The translations under genes and the position numbers were made by a program. Below the pieces are notes generated by a model that saw only the letters and a program-made list of their open reading frames with translations, made no database searches and was not told where the DNA came from. 64,000 bases of DNA from Palaemon carinicauda (taxonomy: Eukaryota; Arthropoda; Malacostraca; Decapoda; Palaemonidae), in contig NC_090751.1 of assembly GCF_036898095.1 (NCBI RefSeq), positions 82,080,930 to 82,144,929 on the forward strand. Reading direction: 5' to 3'. Positions 25,210 to 36,333 of the stretch are shown here, piece after piece; position 1 is the first letter of the stretch, and the number at the start of each line of letters is the position of its first letter.

Positions 25210-27692
25210 TGAGGCTTCGGCAGGAGTAGGGGGCCTCTCTCCCTACCTTCTTCGAGAGGCGCGGCTGAATAAGACGGCCCTACGGGGGGGGGGGGGGGGG
25301 GGGGGGGGGGCGGCTGCGAAGGCTGAGGCCAGGCCATAGTAGGGGCGTCTCTCCTGGGCTGGCTAGGTGAGGCGCGAGGAGGGAGGGAGACATCGGAGGG
25401 TGTCCTTCTATGGGCAGGTCTTCTCGCTGGAGGGGGTCTGGGTTCTCCCGTATCCTTCAGCTTCCTGACCCTCTCTACCGTCTCCTCCACTGCCTTCAGG
25501 GGGAACACCGAGTCGTCCCACAGGGGCAGGCTCCTTAGGGACCTCGCTTCTCTGTCCGGAAGCCTCCTGACGAGCTTGTTCAGCACTGTCTCCCTCTTCC
25601 GCAGTACCCAATTGGCGGCCTGTGCGATGGATTGGTACGAGAGGAACTTTAGGGCCTTACCTCCTGAGCTAATCAGCTCTTTCAGTAAGGCCTGGTTCTC
25701 CGGGACTGCGAGATCGTAGGAGGACTGGAAGCCTACCAGCGTGGAGGCCCACCAAGCTAGCCACGAGGATACGTGCACTAGGTCCTTGGCTATCTCCTCC
25801 ATCATGGCAGTTTCTGAAGGGGAGAAACCAACTGGGGCGGTGGTAGCCCTCTCTTCAGCTGCTCCTTGCCCAAGGATGGCGACTGCTGGTTCCACAGTAC
25901 AGGGACCCGCGCGATGTCCTTTGGGACGGTAAAAACGGCTCTGGGACTTTAGGCCTTGGAGAAGTTTTGAGGAGCTCTGGCTCTTGGGAGCTTGTGCGTG
26001 GTTGGCCACGATCTTGTTAACGTGAGCCATACCCAGCCTAACATCCCTAGCCAAAGGAAGGGCTAGTGAGGGTCTCTGCTGCACAGGAGCATCTACCAGC
26101 CTGCTGAGGCTCAAGAGCCAGACTTCGTCCAAGGAAGGCTCGGGTTTGTCCTGCCTGTGGTGACGCCTAATGAGGCCTATAACCCTCCTGTAGGCTGAAA
26201 CTTCTGCTGCTGAACCTTCCACGCCGTCATCTACATCCTCCGTAGGCCGCTCCACTGCTTGTGACAGAGGACGCCGTACGGGGAGGGGGAATCTTCTTGG
26301 AATGGTCCAATCTCGGCGGTTCAGGGCATAAAACGGGCATCGCCGCTGGGACGGAGACCTCCGTCCTGGACTTATCCCTACTTACGGAGGTCCAGGGAGT
26401 TGCAGGCTTGCTCGTCGAAGGGAGTTGCCTCTCTCGTTCCTGTCAACTCCTTGTCGATTTGGAGGTCGGGACGCAGCTGCCAGACCGAAGGGGCGACTCT
26501 CTCCACTGGGCGAATGGAGTCGAAACCTTCGCAGGCTTATGCCTGCCCGCTGAGACCTGAAGAGACGACTCCCTCCGTCGATTGTATCTGCTGCTGAGGA
26601 CGTACCTCACTGGAGAGCGAGCCCTTGGGAGCCAGCCCGAGGTACCCGGAACTGCTGACATTTCCAGAAGCTGACTACGTGGGATGACGACCCATTCTTC
26701 CCCCGGGGAGCCACTTCTCCTATATTTCTTTCTGGGGGATCTATAGCGCCTCCCCACGTGGCGGGATCTGGAGCGGGAACGTGAACGCAACCGTCTCCTG
26801 CGGGACCTATCTCACCGTCTTCTATGGTCCCTCGGGGCTCCGTCTTCCGAGGAGCACGAGTAGGCCTCGACCGAGGAGCCCGACGACTTGTAGGTTCTAA
26901 CTGACGGGCCCGAGTCGCGCTGCGTTGCTGGTGGGTCCACGCGTCATTCGGTCGGTGACGAAGTCTCCAGGAAGACGGACGGGAACGTAGTTGAAGGCGC
27001 TGGAGGGGAGCGGGGGAGCTCCTCGCTGGGGAACCAGGTTTCAAACTCTTCTTCCATCCTCAAGGGTGACCTGAAGGGCGTCTTCGGCGGCGCCCACGCG
27101 AGGGAGTCTGACGGCGGCGAGTCTTCCTACTCAGCGGCACCCTTTGGTTGCGGAAGCACCTGAAAAACATGCCCACGAAGCGGGAAAAGAGGCTGTAACA
27201 GTTTTCCCCCCACATAGGATCATCCAACGAGACAGGCCTTGCTTGCACCAGGGATCCGTCCCCCGAACACACTCCCGTCCCTCCCTCAGGCCCCTCACTT
27301 GCCTGGAATGACGCCACAACCCCACTATCCCGTAATTCAGACTCCTGGGGAAGGGCCACAGGCCTCTTCCCCGCAACTGACTTACCTCGTCCCCTACTCT
27401 GGATAGGGGAAGGCGGCAGCGAGGCTCTGTCCGAAGATGTGCCCGGCGAAGCAAGAGGTGAAGATATGCACGGTTTCCTAGGCGATCTCTTAGACGCCTT
27501 CTTTTTCTTGGTGCCATAACGCACCCACTGCACCTCGTTCCAGGAATCGCACACCGGACACGTGGCTGTAGGGGAACACACACTGCCCCTACACGAAGAA
27601 CACAAGGAGTGCGGGTCAACTTCAGGCTTCAAAAGGAAAGCTCCACACGATTTTCCGGCCATAGGCCCAGGACAACAACAGGGATGCTCCAT
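25210..27692 (-). pseudogene. Gag-like protein of DIRS element B, frameshifted
   Basis: Starts at ATG 27692. The first ~55 residues are Cys-rich (CCCPGP, CGAF, HSLCSSCRG, CPVCDSW) and suggest a zinc-binding fold. A basic, Ser/Arg/Pro-rich middle follows in a shifted frame (26790-26443: RSRSRSRSRHVGRRYRSP). The last block, 26255 to about 25210, is back in the first frame with a helical region (LAWWASTLVGFQSSYDLA, SYQSIAQAANWVLRKRE) and a proline run encoded by the G tract at 25284-25310. This layout fits a DIRS Gag that packages element RNA. Exact function of each part is inferred from position only. Confidence 0.7.
25284..25310. repeat. Uninterrupted G27 tract
   Basis: Twenty-seven consecutive G on the plus strand, read as a proline run near the end of Gag on the minus strand. 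Homopolymers of this length are prone to sequencing error and to G-quadruplex formation. Confidence 0.95.
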
Positions 27693-27861
27693 TAAGCACT
27701 AGTAAGGCACCGCGAGACACAGGAACACAAAGGGAAAAGGATAAGGGAGAGCACAAAGGTACCACGTGGGAACCGCGTGAGACACAAAGCGGGTCGGGGA
27801 CACAAAGGGTCGCACTGGGTAAGGAAAGCGTCGTGGTGTTATCGCGGCGCGACCAGAGAAT

Positions 27862-28039
27862 TTACTGGGGATCGAGACCTGAGCAAGCATGCTCTCTGAC
27901 CCGGGGTCGCCTCGAGGCGCGTATCACTCCGCCAGAGGTTACCCCGCAAAGTAAACGGGAGTAGGGTAAACGACACAAAACTCTGGTCGGGTGGGAGGAG
28001 ATCCCAGATACTCCTAAGAAAGTAGTTCGAGGTAAGTAC
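27862..28039 (-). repeat. Inverted terminal repeat of DIRS element B, high-coordinate arm
   Basis: Reverse complement of 21666-21841 with scattered mismatches, ending in AAGTAGTTCGAGGTAAGTAC. Lies upstream of gag and should carry the promoter of the element. Confidence 0.9.
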
Positions 28040-28057
28040 TCCGTGTTGGAACAAATA

Positions 28058-28466
28058 ACAATTCAAGAAAAAGAAAATGAAAAAAGAAAAAATTTTAATG
28101 CAAATTTATATTTTTCATCATGCATTTTATATTACACACCAAATATTACTTAAACATACTATATGTATGTACCTCTTTCAACCATCATTATAAAAATTTC
28201 TATGAAAAGGGTTTATCACTATGGAGTTAACATGTATTATGGCTTCAGTTGTACCTGGCAGTGATTATTCTACAGCGAGTGTTCCTAACTATGTTGCTGC
28301 CTATGACGTAGGGTCATTGATAGGAACTTAGTGGTTCTGTTATTGTAGACTGATTGATTGATTGAAATTTTTTGGCATCCTGACATCTATGGTCATTGAT
28401 GCCAATCTGGTACAGTAGAGTATTGTGGAAGTTGGCATCAACATACAGTTCCGGAGTCTATATCAT
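28058..28466. other. AT-rich spacer between DIRS B and a Jockey-like LINE
   Basis: AT-rich sequence; nothing coding or repeated was recognised. Confidence 0.5.
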
Positions 28467-30240
28467 AGTATCATTATCATTACTAGCTAGGCTACAACCT
28501 AGCTGGAGAAGCAGCATGCGATAAGCCCAAGGGCTCCAACCTTAAAAACAGCTCAAGGAAATAAGGAAATAAATAAACTACAAGAGAAGTAATGAACAGT
28601 TAAAATAAAATATTTTAAGAACAGTAACAACATTAAAATGGAGCGTTCATCATAAACTATAAAAAGAGATTTATGTCAACATAAATGTATTTATGTTCAA
28701 CATAAATACATTTGCTGCAAGTTTGAGCGTTTCAAGATCCACCGATTCAACTACCTGATTAGAAAGATAATTCCCCGATTTGGTCATTGCTGGAATAAAA
28801 TTTCTAGAATACTTTGTACTATTGAGCCTTACGATGAAGTCTTGACTAGCAGAATTAACTGCATACCTAGTATTATGAACAGATCTGAATGCAAAGTATG
28901 GTCAGAATTAAGAAAAATTTTATGCAACATGCTTAACGAACTAATTGAACGACAATGCCAGAGATTAATATCTAGATCATGAATAAGAAGTTCAATAGAC
29001 CATAAGTTCCTGTCCAACAAATTAAAATGAGGTTCAGTAACTGAAGACCAGACAGGAGAACAATACTGTACTTGAAACAAGGCAGAATGAAAGAATTAGA
29101 ACACTTCTTCAGAATAGATTGATCACCAAAATCTTAAAAGACTTTTGCATTTAGCCAGTTTTTGTGTAATTGAAGAAGAGACAGACTGAATGTATTTATC
29201 AAAAATAAATTTGCTATCAAGAATCACACCTAAAATTTTAAGAATCATACATTTGCTATCAAGAATCACACCTAAAATTTGAAGAATCATACAGAGTTAA
29301 AGAAATATTATCAGTGTTGAAATCCAGATGTTGAGGAACCAGTTTTCTTGGCCTACTTACAATCATACTTTGAGTTTTGTTAGGGTTCAACTTCATGTCC
29401 CACAAATTGTACTATGCACTAATTTTAGCTAAGGGATTCACAACCTCAGATCTACAATCAGAATATGGAATTGATGCAAAGAGAGTAGCTTCATCTGCAT
29501 AAGGAACGAGCTTGTTTTCTGGGCCAAACCACATGTCATGTGTATATAGTATGAAAAGTAATGGGCCAAGAACACTACCCTGAGGAACACCAATTATCAC
29601 ATTACTATATTCACTATGGTGCCCATCAACAACCACTCTCTACAATCTAGTACTTAAAAATTAAATAATGATGCTAAGAAAAGACCCACTAACTCCCAAC
29701 TGTTTTGGTTTGAAAACAAGGGCCTCATGATTAACACGGTTAAAGTAAGCGATAAAATCAATGCCAATGATACCAACTTCCTGACCACAATCAAGGGATT
29801 TATGTACAGCATTGGAAATTGTAAGGTTATCACATGCTCCAGGGCCTTTACGAAAGCCAAATTACAAACTAGGGAACCGATGATTACATTCAGCCAATCT
29901 ACTTAGTCGGTTTGCCAAAACCTTTAGATAATATGGGAGTTATGGAAATTGGGCAGTAATCAGCTGGACTTGAGCTACCACAAACACATTTATATAAGAT
30001 AAGACATAATGGTACAACGACAATCGAAGATAGAATCATTCTTGTCTGGGTTCCGATAGATTGAACACAAATAGAAGTTGTTATGCCTACCACAAACTTT
30101 TAATACCTGAATCTCATGACATCCACATTTGTGGCCTAACTTATGAGAAGTAGGGTATTCAGTCCTAGTATATACCACCATTCCCCTGGCCCTAGGATTG
30201 GCATCCAGTTACTAAATATTATTTGCTTCTTAAAACCAGT
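28467..30240 (-). mobile_element. Jockey-like non-LTR retrotransposon, 5'-truncated
   Basis: Minus-strand element. The 3' untranslated region at 28467-28700 carries the family tail (GGTTGTAGCCTAGCTAGTAA on the minus strand, followed by triplets). The reverse transcriptase C-terminal half lies upstream of it. The 5' half, including any endonuclease, is missing. The same 3' region recurs at 14270-14484, 20527-20735 and, weakly, 60715-60812. Confidence 0.85.
28829..29960 (-). pseudogene. Jockey-type reverse transcriptase fragment
   Basis: Minus strand. 29860-29654 has AFVKALEHVI (from the GFRKG box) and a degenerate palm. 29636-29412 has IIGVPQGSVLGPLLFILY, a canonical LINE box, and YADEATLFAS, where the catalytic YADD has become YADE. 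29080-28829 has QYCSPVWSSVTEPHFNLLDR, the C-terminal segment characteristic of Jockey-type reverse transcriptases. Frames are interrupted between blocks, and a short duplicated stretch (29215-29290) adds further damage. The Asp-to-Glu change alone would impair catalysis. Confidence 0.85.
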
Positions 30241-31347
30241 TATAAGGAGCTCAAATTAGTGCCTCATATGATCAAACAAAGTTACTGAGCATCAAAGGAC
30301 GTCATCCTGTCTGGATGCTATTGTGATGTCTTTAATGTTAGCATGCAGGACACAAATACTGCAATAGAGTAGATGATACTAGCAAAATCTAAGACGTACT
30401 GGTCCCAGATTTCGCTCAATGTCTTCAGACTGAATAAGAATTAAAAACTGTAAAAAAGATTTATCATACCTAAAACAAACTTAACAATAATGATGATAAA
30501 AATATATTCAGAAATGTATATAATGACTGATATAACCCAAAGATTAAATATAAAGTCGGATAAAATTGGTCAACATGGCAGAGCCTATAAATCATGCAAG
30601 GCTAGTACCCTCCAGTATAGCCACTTCAACTGAAGGGTGGACAGTAAAGATGGTTTTGAAAGCGAATATTGTGAGGAAGATAAAAAAAACAGATAAGGAA
30701 GTTCACCTCTTGATAAACCACCAGGCATCCATGGCACTTCCATTACCCTGCCTAACACATGATTTCAAAAAACAAGAAGAGAAATAAGATAAAATAGTGT
30801 GCCTGAGTGTACCCTAAAGAACTCTACCCAAAAACAGTGGAAGACCATGGTACAGAGGCTATGGCACTACCAAAGCCTAGAGAACAATGCTTTGATTTTG
30901 GAGTGCCCTTCTCCTAGAAGTGCTACTTACCATAGCTAGTCTCTCTTCTACCCTTTTAAAGAGGAAACTAGCTACTGAACAATTACAGTGCAGTAGTTAA
31001 CCTCTTCAGTGAAGAAAAACTGTTCGATAATCTGTGTTGTCAGGTGTATGCGGACAATGGAGAATGTGGAAAAGATAGGCCAAACTATTAGGTATATGTG
31101 TAAGCAAAGGAAAAATGATCTTTAACCAAAGAGAGGGATCCAATGCAGTACTGTCTGGCCAGTCTAAGGACCCAACAACTCTCTAACAGTAGTATCTCAA
31201 CAGGTGGCTGGTGTCCTGGCTAACCTACTACTACTGGAAATTAATGATTTTGAAAACAAACTTTTCCTCTCTATGGGTGTAACATGCTAAGGCTGAGCTT
31301 ATCAACAAATATATACATATGCTTTAGAAGAAAGGCTAATAACATAC
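30241..31347. other. Intron sequence, no gene recognised
   Basis: Mixed composition with no recognised repeat. An open stretch on the plus strand at 30566-30787 has no recognisable similarity and lacks splice borders that I trust. Confidence 0.45.
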
Positions 31348-31479
31348 CTCTCATAACTATGTATTCTCTGCTTAGCATGATCCATATTTTCTGTGATAAA
31401 GTTCACCAAAAGCCATGGAGGACAAGAGGATGGCGTCAAAATCTGCCCAGTTGGAGAAAGCATGAGTGGTCCGGCTGCT
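31348..31479 (-). CDS. TCAIM: TCAIM-like protein, penultimate coding exon
   Basis: Minus-strand exon of 132 nt, acceptor TTATTTTACCTTCCAG before 31479 and strong donor GAGAG|GTATGT after 31348. The first base completes a TCA serine codon left by the exon at 57279-57422; it then reads 43 codons (MLSPTGQILTPSSCPPWLL ... HAKQRIHSYE) and ends with AG, completed to AGT in the last exon. The sequence aligns in order with the vertebrate TCAIM segment that runs from a Pro-rich stretch through WF/WL into a charged helix. Phase agreement at both ends is the strongest evidence. Intron sizes on either side are 25.8 and 20.1 kb. Confidence 0.85.
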
Positions 31480-32337
31480 CTGGAAGGTAAAATAATCTTA
31501 AAATCATACTGAAATCATTTACAATATTTACTATAAAATAAAACTACAAAAACACATGTCATCATCATAAATGCTTTTCAACAAAATTCCCTTTATGGTA
31601 CAGTACTGTGTATGGAATTCTTTATTTCCTGTCACCTCTGTTGCATGCTTTCTGCTTGAGCTCACAGCAACATTCTCTGCAATTTCCTTAACTTGCGTAA
31701 AGATCTTTGTCTTTGTACTTTCATGCCAACTGCTTGTTCAATTATTCTACATCATGTCCCATCTTAAGTCAAACCATTTCTGTCTTTGAGACCATACTCA
31801 TCTTGAGACAAGACATGGAGAGGAAAAATATTCTATGAAAGATATCAAATTAAATAATTGAATGAGAAAAACTTGTTTAACAACTTAGATTTGAAGGCTG
31901 GTGCTTTCATGGAAGCTTTTACTGGTATTTCTTCTGCTGCAGTACAGTAAATGGAAATATTTGTCCTCAAGTGACACGTCAGACAACGCACCAATCAAGT
32001 ACCATTGATGGCCAAGGCATTCAGCTGGTATGCCTTCTGAAAACAGGAATCTTTGAACAATGAATCTCAATGAATATTCTTTTGTTAATAATCAAACTGT
32101 TCTTAATTCTACAAGATTTCTTCAAACATTCTTTTCAAATTTTTCAAAAATATTTCAAACTAAATCAGTCCATAACACCCCTTAGCATACTGCAAAATTA
32201 CATTAGATTCTATTCATTATTTAAGTGCTTACGATATGGGATGCCAAGGCAATACTGTACTGTAATGACAATAATTCAGTCTATCTGTAATGGTTTCTTA
32301 TTAACATCATATATGTATGTCCCAAGCCTTGCATAAA
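31480..32337. other. Intron sequence, no gene recognised
   Basis: AT-rich; short open stretches on both strands have no coding character that I recognise. Confidence 0.45.
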
Positions 32338-32369
<32 letters not shown>

Positions 32370-32418
32370 GTATAAATAGATAAATACATGAATAAAAAAA
32401 ATAAAGAAAGAAAGAAAG

Positions 32419-32501
<83 letters not shown>

Positions 32502-32509
32502 CATATACA

Positions 32510-32592
<83 letters not shown>
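32338..32592. repeat. (ATGT)n followed by a long (TA)n tract
   Basis: TATG repeats at 32338-32368, a short AAAG run at 32401-32420, then alternating TA from 32427 to 32592 with one interruption (ACATACATATACAGTA near 32506). Repetitive open frames here are artefacts. Confidence 0.95.
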
Positions 32593-32597
<5 letters not shown>

Positions 32598-33745
32598 TAG
32601 GGTCCCAAATTATGCGAGAATTTGGTCGATGAATGACCTCGTATAAATGGTAAATCGCAGATTTCGAAACACACAACTAACAGATATAATTCCATTTTGG
32701 CCATGGCAACCAGCAACTTGCCTATTCAAACGTGTTTACTACCCATTTCCATTACTTTCTTTATACTGTACTGTATTTCTTTATATCAAATTGTTCTTAT
32801 AAATAAATCAAACATTTAATATACTTTAAAGTTCTAATAACTTGAAAAATGGTTGAAATTACAACCAGGATGGGTGTAAACACTGTATATTTCCCGTTAT
32901 AACACGACCCAAAATACAGACAAATTCTAATGTTTGTCATATCTATTGTTTAAGATAACTGGTGAATAGCAAAATCATCACTCTATAGACTAGCTTCTGC
33001 TGTATGATTGAAAATCCCAAATTATCAAAATAAAGGCGATTTTATATCATGCGTTTCCTAAACACGCCAAAAAGCACAATAGAAATCGACAACCAATGTT
33101 TTGTTTATGTTTATCTCCGATCATAACGAAGAAACAGACGCATTAAACATCTGTGTATAGGTTAGTTTTTGCATTGACAGCAATCTTAGCAATATTGATT
33201 ATATGTTGATTTTGTTATTACTAATGCTCCTCTTAATTTTTCTTAGAACTTCCAAATAAATGAAGTGAATGCCATTTATATAATGTTTTTCTTTATGACG
33301 CCCCCTGAAACGGAAACCTTCCATTTGTTTACGCTCCATCTTCGATCATAATAAACAAACGAACGCATTAAACACACATGATCAAAGTGATAACTAATGA
33401 TATTACAAACATTTAGTAAACACTATGTTATTACAAATATTTTACTTACCGTATCCATATAAATTCCTAAAATCGTAGCAAAGATGGAAACCTTTTTTTC
33501 CTTATGCGTTTAATCCACAACAGCAAACTGCCGCTAATGACAGAATGATAATTTACGATAATTCTAAACTGTTACGAAAGATAATTGTCCTTTCCATATC
33601 CAAAATACTTTTCCTAACTTCACTTATAAGTCAACTTATACCCACCTCAATTATGGAACCATATGCAAAAATGGTAAAAGAAGAAAGTACTAAGCCTATT
33701 TTTACAGTCATCAAACAATTAGGTTACCGCTATTACATTCGATGT

Positions 33746-33747
<2 letters not shown>
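32593..33747 (+). other. Possible degenerate pogo/Tigger-type element; otherwise AT-rich
   Basis: Directly after the (TA)n tract comes ACAGTAGGGTCCCAAATTAT, a candidate terminal repeat starting with CAG at a TA target. The same motif borders the (TA)n tract at 54716 in the opposite direction. Inside are two diverged direct repeats (around 33108-33155 and 33330-33378, sharing CGATCATAA and ACGCATTAAACA). No transposase was found. Confidence 0.4.

Positions 33748-33821
<74 letters not shown>
33748..33821. repeat. (GA)n microsatellite
   Basis: About 37 uninterrupted GA units. Confidence 0.97.
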
Positions 33822-33824
<3 letters not shown>

Positions 33825-34293
33825 TTTTAAATGTACTAAACAATAAATATCATAGGATATAACACATTGGTCCTTATGTAATATTAAGTGTATTGGTGGT
33901 TTGAATAAATTAAGAAATGGTGTAAACAATTCTTTGTTAACGTATTCGTACGCGCATATTCGTGAGAGCGGAAGCTAGACATCAGCTGATCTGATCACAG
34001 CCAAAAGTAAAACAAAAAGAAGTCAGCAATACTCGATTTTTAAAACACACCTGAAATTCTAAAACGTAAGTACATGTTTTATTATAGCGCAATTGACTAT
34101 TTAAAGAGTAAAAATTTTCTGGAATAGAATGGTGTTTCCAAAAAAATAGTGGTTTGCTGACGAAATCGGATACCGTATTTTAAGCTATGATTGAAATGGA
34201 TGTATACACGGTATAATTTTTTTGTTTTGTATTTAATTGACACTTTAAGAAAACCGATTTTGGTTTCTTCATTTAATTGTAAGTATTGTATAA

Positions 34294-34298
<5 letters not shown>

Positions 34299-34364
<66 letters not shown>
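34299..34364. repeat. (GA)n microsatellite
   Basis: About 33 GA units, ending 33 bases before the 5' end of the RTE-like element. Confidence 0.97.
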
Positions 34365-34366
<2 letters not shown>

Positions 34367-34563
34367 CAGCTGTTGTAATCGAATGTTTTTGTTTCGTGTA
34401 CCCCCTGTGGCCGCGGGGGCATAAAACAATTAGAATAGCGCCAACGTTATCCCTGCGTGTCGTAAGAGGCGACTAAAAGGGACGGGACGAGGGGGCTGGG
34501 AACCCCCTCTCCTGTAAAAGTATCCTGTGAGACAGCAAACAAAGAGATGGAGCTGGGGGGAGA

Positions 34564-35618
34564 GTGACTGCTCCCCGCACTCTAGTTTTGGGGTGTTTGA
34601 ATGTGCGTGGATGTAGTACGATAGAGAGTAAAAGATGTGAGATTGGAAGTATGTTTAGAAGTAGAAGGATGGATGTATTGGCCTTGTGTGAGACAAAGAT
34701 GAAAGGAAAGGGTGAAGTGATGTTTGGTGAAATGTCTGGTAGAGTGTCTGGGATTGAAAGGGGAAGAGCGAGAGAGGGTGTGGCTTTATTGCTGAGTGAA
34801 TGGATGACAGGTAAAGTAGTGGAATGGAAGGAGATATTATCTAGGTTAATGTGGGTAAGGGTTAGGTTGGGTAGGGAATGTTGGGCGTTTGTCAGTGCGT
34901 ATGGGCCAGGTAGTGAGAAAAGTGAAGAAGAGCGGAATGAGTTTTGGAATGAATTAACTAGGTGTGCAGAAGGACTGGGTAGAAGGAATTATGTAGTTGT
35001 TATGGGTGACTTAAATGCTAGAGTGGGTGCTGGAGAGGTAGAAGGTGTCATTGGGAAGTATGGCGTACCAGGTGAAAATGAGAGTGGTGAGAGACTGGTA
35101 GATATGTGTGTTGAAGAAGAGATGGTAATAAGTGCTAGCTTTTTTAAGAAGAAAGATAAAAATAAGTATACATGGGTAAGAGTGGCAAATGGAAGAGTAG
35201 TAGAAAGGGCATTAATGGATTATGTGTTGATAACTAAAAGAATGTTTGGAAGATTGAAAGACATGCACGTGTTTAGGGGTATGGCTAACGGTATGTCTGA
35301 TCATTTTTTGGTGGAAGGAAAATTGGTTGTAGCAAAAAAGTGGGGGAATAGAGTAGGTGGATGTAAAAGGGAGCTAGTGAGGGTTGAAGAGCTAATAAAA
35401 CCTGGGGTAAAAAGTAAATATCAGGAAAGGTTGAGAATGGCATATGACGAGGTGAGAGTAAGAGAAACTGGTAATTTAGAGGAGGAGTGGAAGTTAGCAA
35501 AAGAAAATTTTGTTGGGATTGCAAGTGATGTATGTGGCAAGAAGGTTGTTGGAGGCAGCATGAGGAAGGGCAGTGAATGGTGGAATGAAGGAGTGAAGGT
35601 AAAAGTGGAAGAGAAAAA
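34564..35618 (+). pseudogene. RTE-like LINE protein, endonuclease half
   Basis: Open for about 350 codons up to the DIRS insertion. Apurinic endonuclease signatures in order: LGCLNVRG (Asn), ALCETKMKG (Glu), FVSAYGPG (Tyr), VMGDLNARVG (Asp and Asn) and GMSDHFLVEG (Ser-Asp-His). The frame begins at a GTG here and I see no convincing upstream ATG, so the start is unknown; the first in-frame ATG would cut off the LGCLNVRG strand. After 35618 the frame runs into the DIRS terminal sequence and ends at 35649. The enzyme nicks host DNA to prime reverse transcription. Confidence 0.88.
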
Positions 35619-35653
35619 TGTTATTTTTATTAGTAAAATAAATTTTTGAATAT

Positions 35654-35812
35654 ACTTACCCGATAATCATGTAGCTGTCAACTCCGTTGCCCGACAGAAT
35701 TCTATGGAGGGATACGCCAGCTATCACAATACTAGAAGGGGGTGTATTTACCAGCGCCACCTGTGGCCAGGTACTCAAGTACTTCTTGTTGACACCTCCT
35801 CAATTATTCCTC
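35654..35812 (+). repeat. Inverted terminal repeat of DIRS element C, low-coordinate arm
   Basis: 159 bases from ACTTACCCGATAATCATG to CTCAATTATTCCTC, matching the reverse complement of 42164-42322 with only two differences that I can see. Confidence 0.93.
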
Positions 35813-35856
35813 GGTCCACTGGTTCTCTATGGGGAGGAAGGGAGGGTCGATTAAAT

Positions 35857-35947
35857 CATGATTATCGGGTAAGTATATTCAAAAATTTATTTTACTAATA
35901 AAAATAACATTTTTCAATATTAAACTTACCCGATAATCATGTAGCTG
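35857..35947. repeat. Internal complementary region of DIRS element C
   Basis: CATGATTATCGGGTAAGTAT...AATAAAAATAAC reverses the low-coordinate outer end (35619-35670). The adjoining TTTTTCAATATTAAACTTAC...CATGTAGCTG reverses the high-coordinate outer end (42295-42331). The join is near 35910. Confidence 0.9.
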
Positions 35948-36333
35948 ATTCACACCCAGGGGGGTGGGTGAAAAACCAGTGTACAAGACTAAAGGATAGC
36001 TAAGTATCCCGTATATCATATAATCAGTTATCCACAATAACAATGAAATAATAAGTACCTGGTAAGGAAGTCGACTTGAACCGTTACTCTGCCTTTAATA
36101 AGATCGTCTTCCTTACTGAGCGCAGCGTTCCTCTTGGGAGGCTGAATCAACTCAAAGGTGCTAAAGTATACAGGGCTGCAACCCATACTAAAGGACCTCA
36201 TCACAACCTTTAACCTCGGCGCTTCTCAAGAAAGAATTGACCACCCGCCAAATCAACAAGGATGTGGAAGGCTTCTTAGCCGACCGTACAACCCATAAAA
36301 AGTATTCAAGAGAAAGGTTAAAAGGTTATGGGA

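Larger units (their letters stand above)
21633..28057 (-). mobile_element. DIRS element B (full length, 6.4 kb)
   Basis: Bounded by inverted terminal repeats (21666-21841 and 27862-28039), with an internal complementary region at 21910-22012 beside the 3' end. Minus-strand order: gag with an N-terminal Cys/His-rich segment (27692 to about 25210), reverse transcriptase and RNase H (about 25209-23554), and tyrosine recombinase (23553-22348). The recombinase frame is open; the reverse transcriptase carries several frameshifts and stops, so the copy is not autonomous as read. GC content is clearly higher than in the flanking DNA. It lies in the 20-kb intron before the last TCAIM-like exon. Confidence 0.92.

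Noticed and set aside
30566..30787. Plus-strand frame of 73 codons as a small gene
   Set aside because: No recognisable domain, no splice or start context, and length expected by chance.
31284..31490. Plus-strand open frame over the penultimate TCAIM-like exon
   Set aside because: The minus strand has the better acceptor, a strong donor and matching phase with two other exons; the plus-strand frame is a shadow.
33545..34429. Open frames with runs of Arg-Glu or Ser-Leu
   Set aside because: They are read through (GA)n tracts and have no coding character outside the tract.
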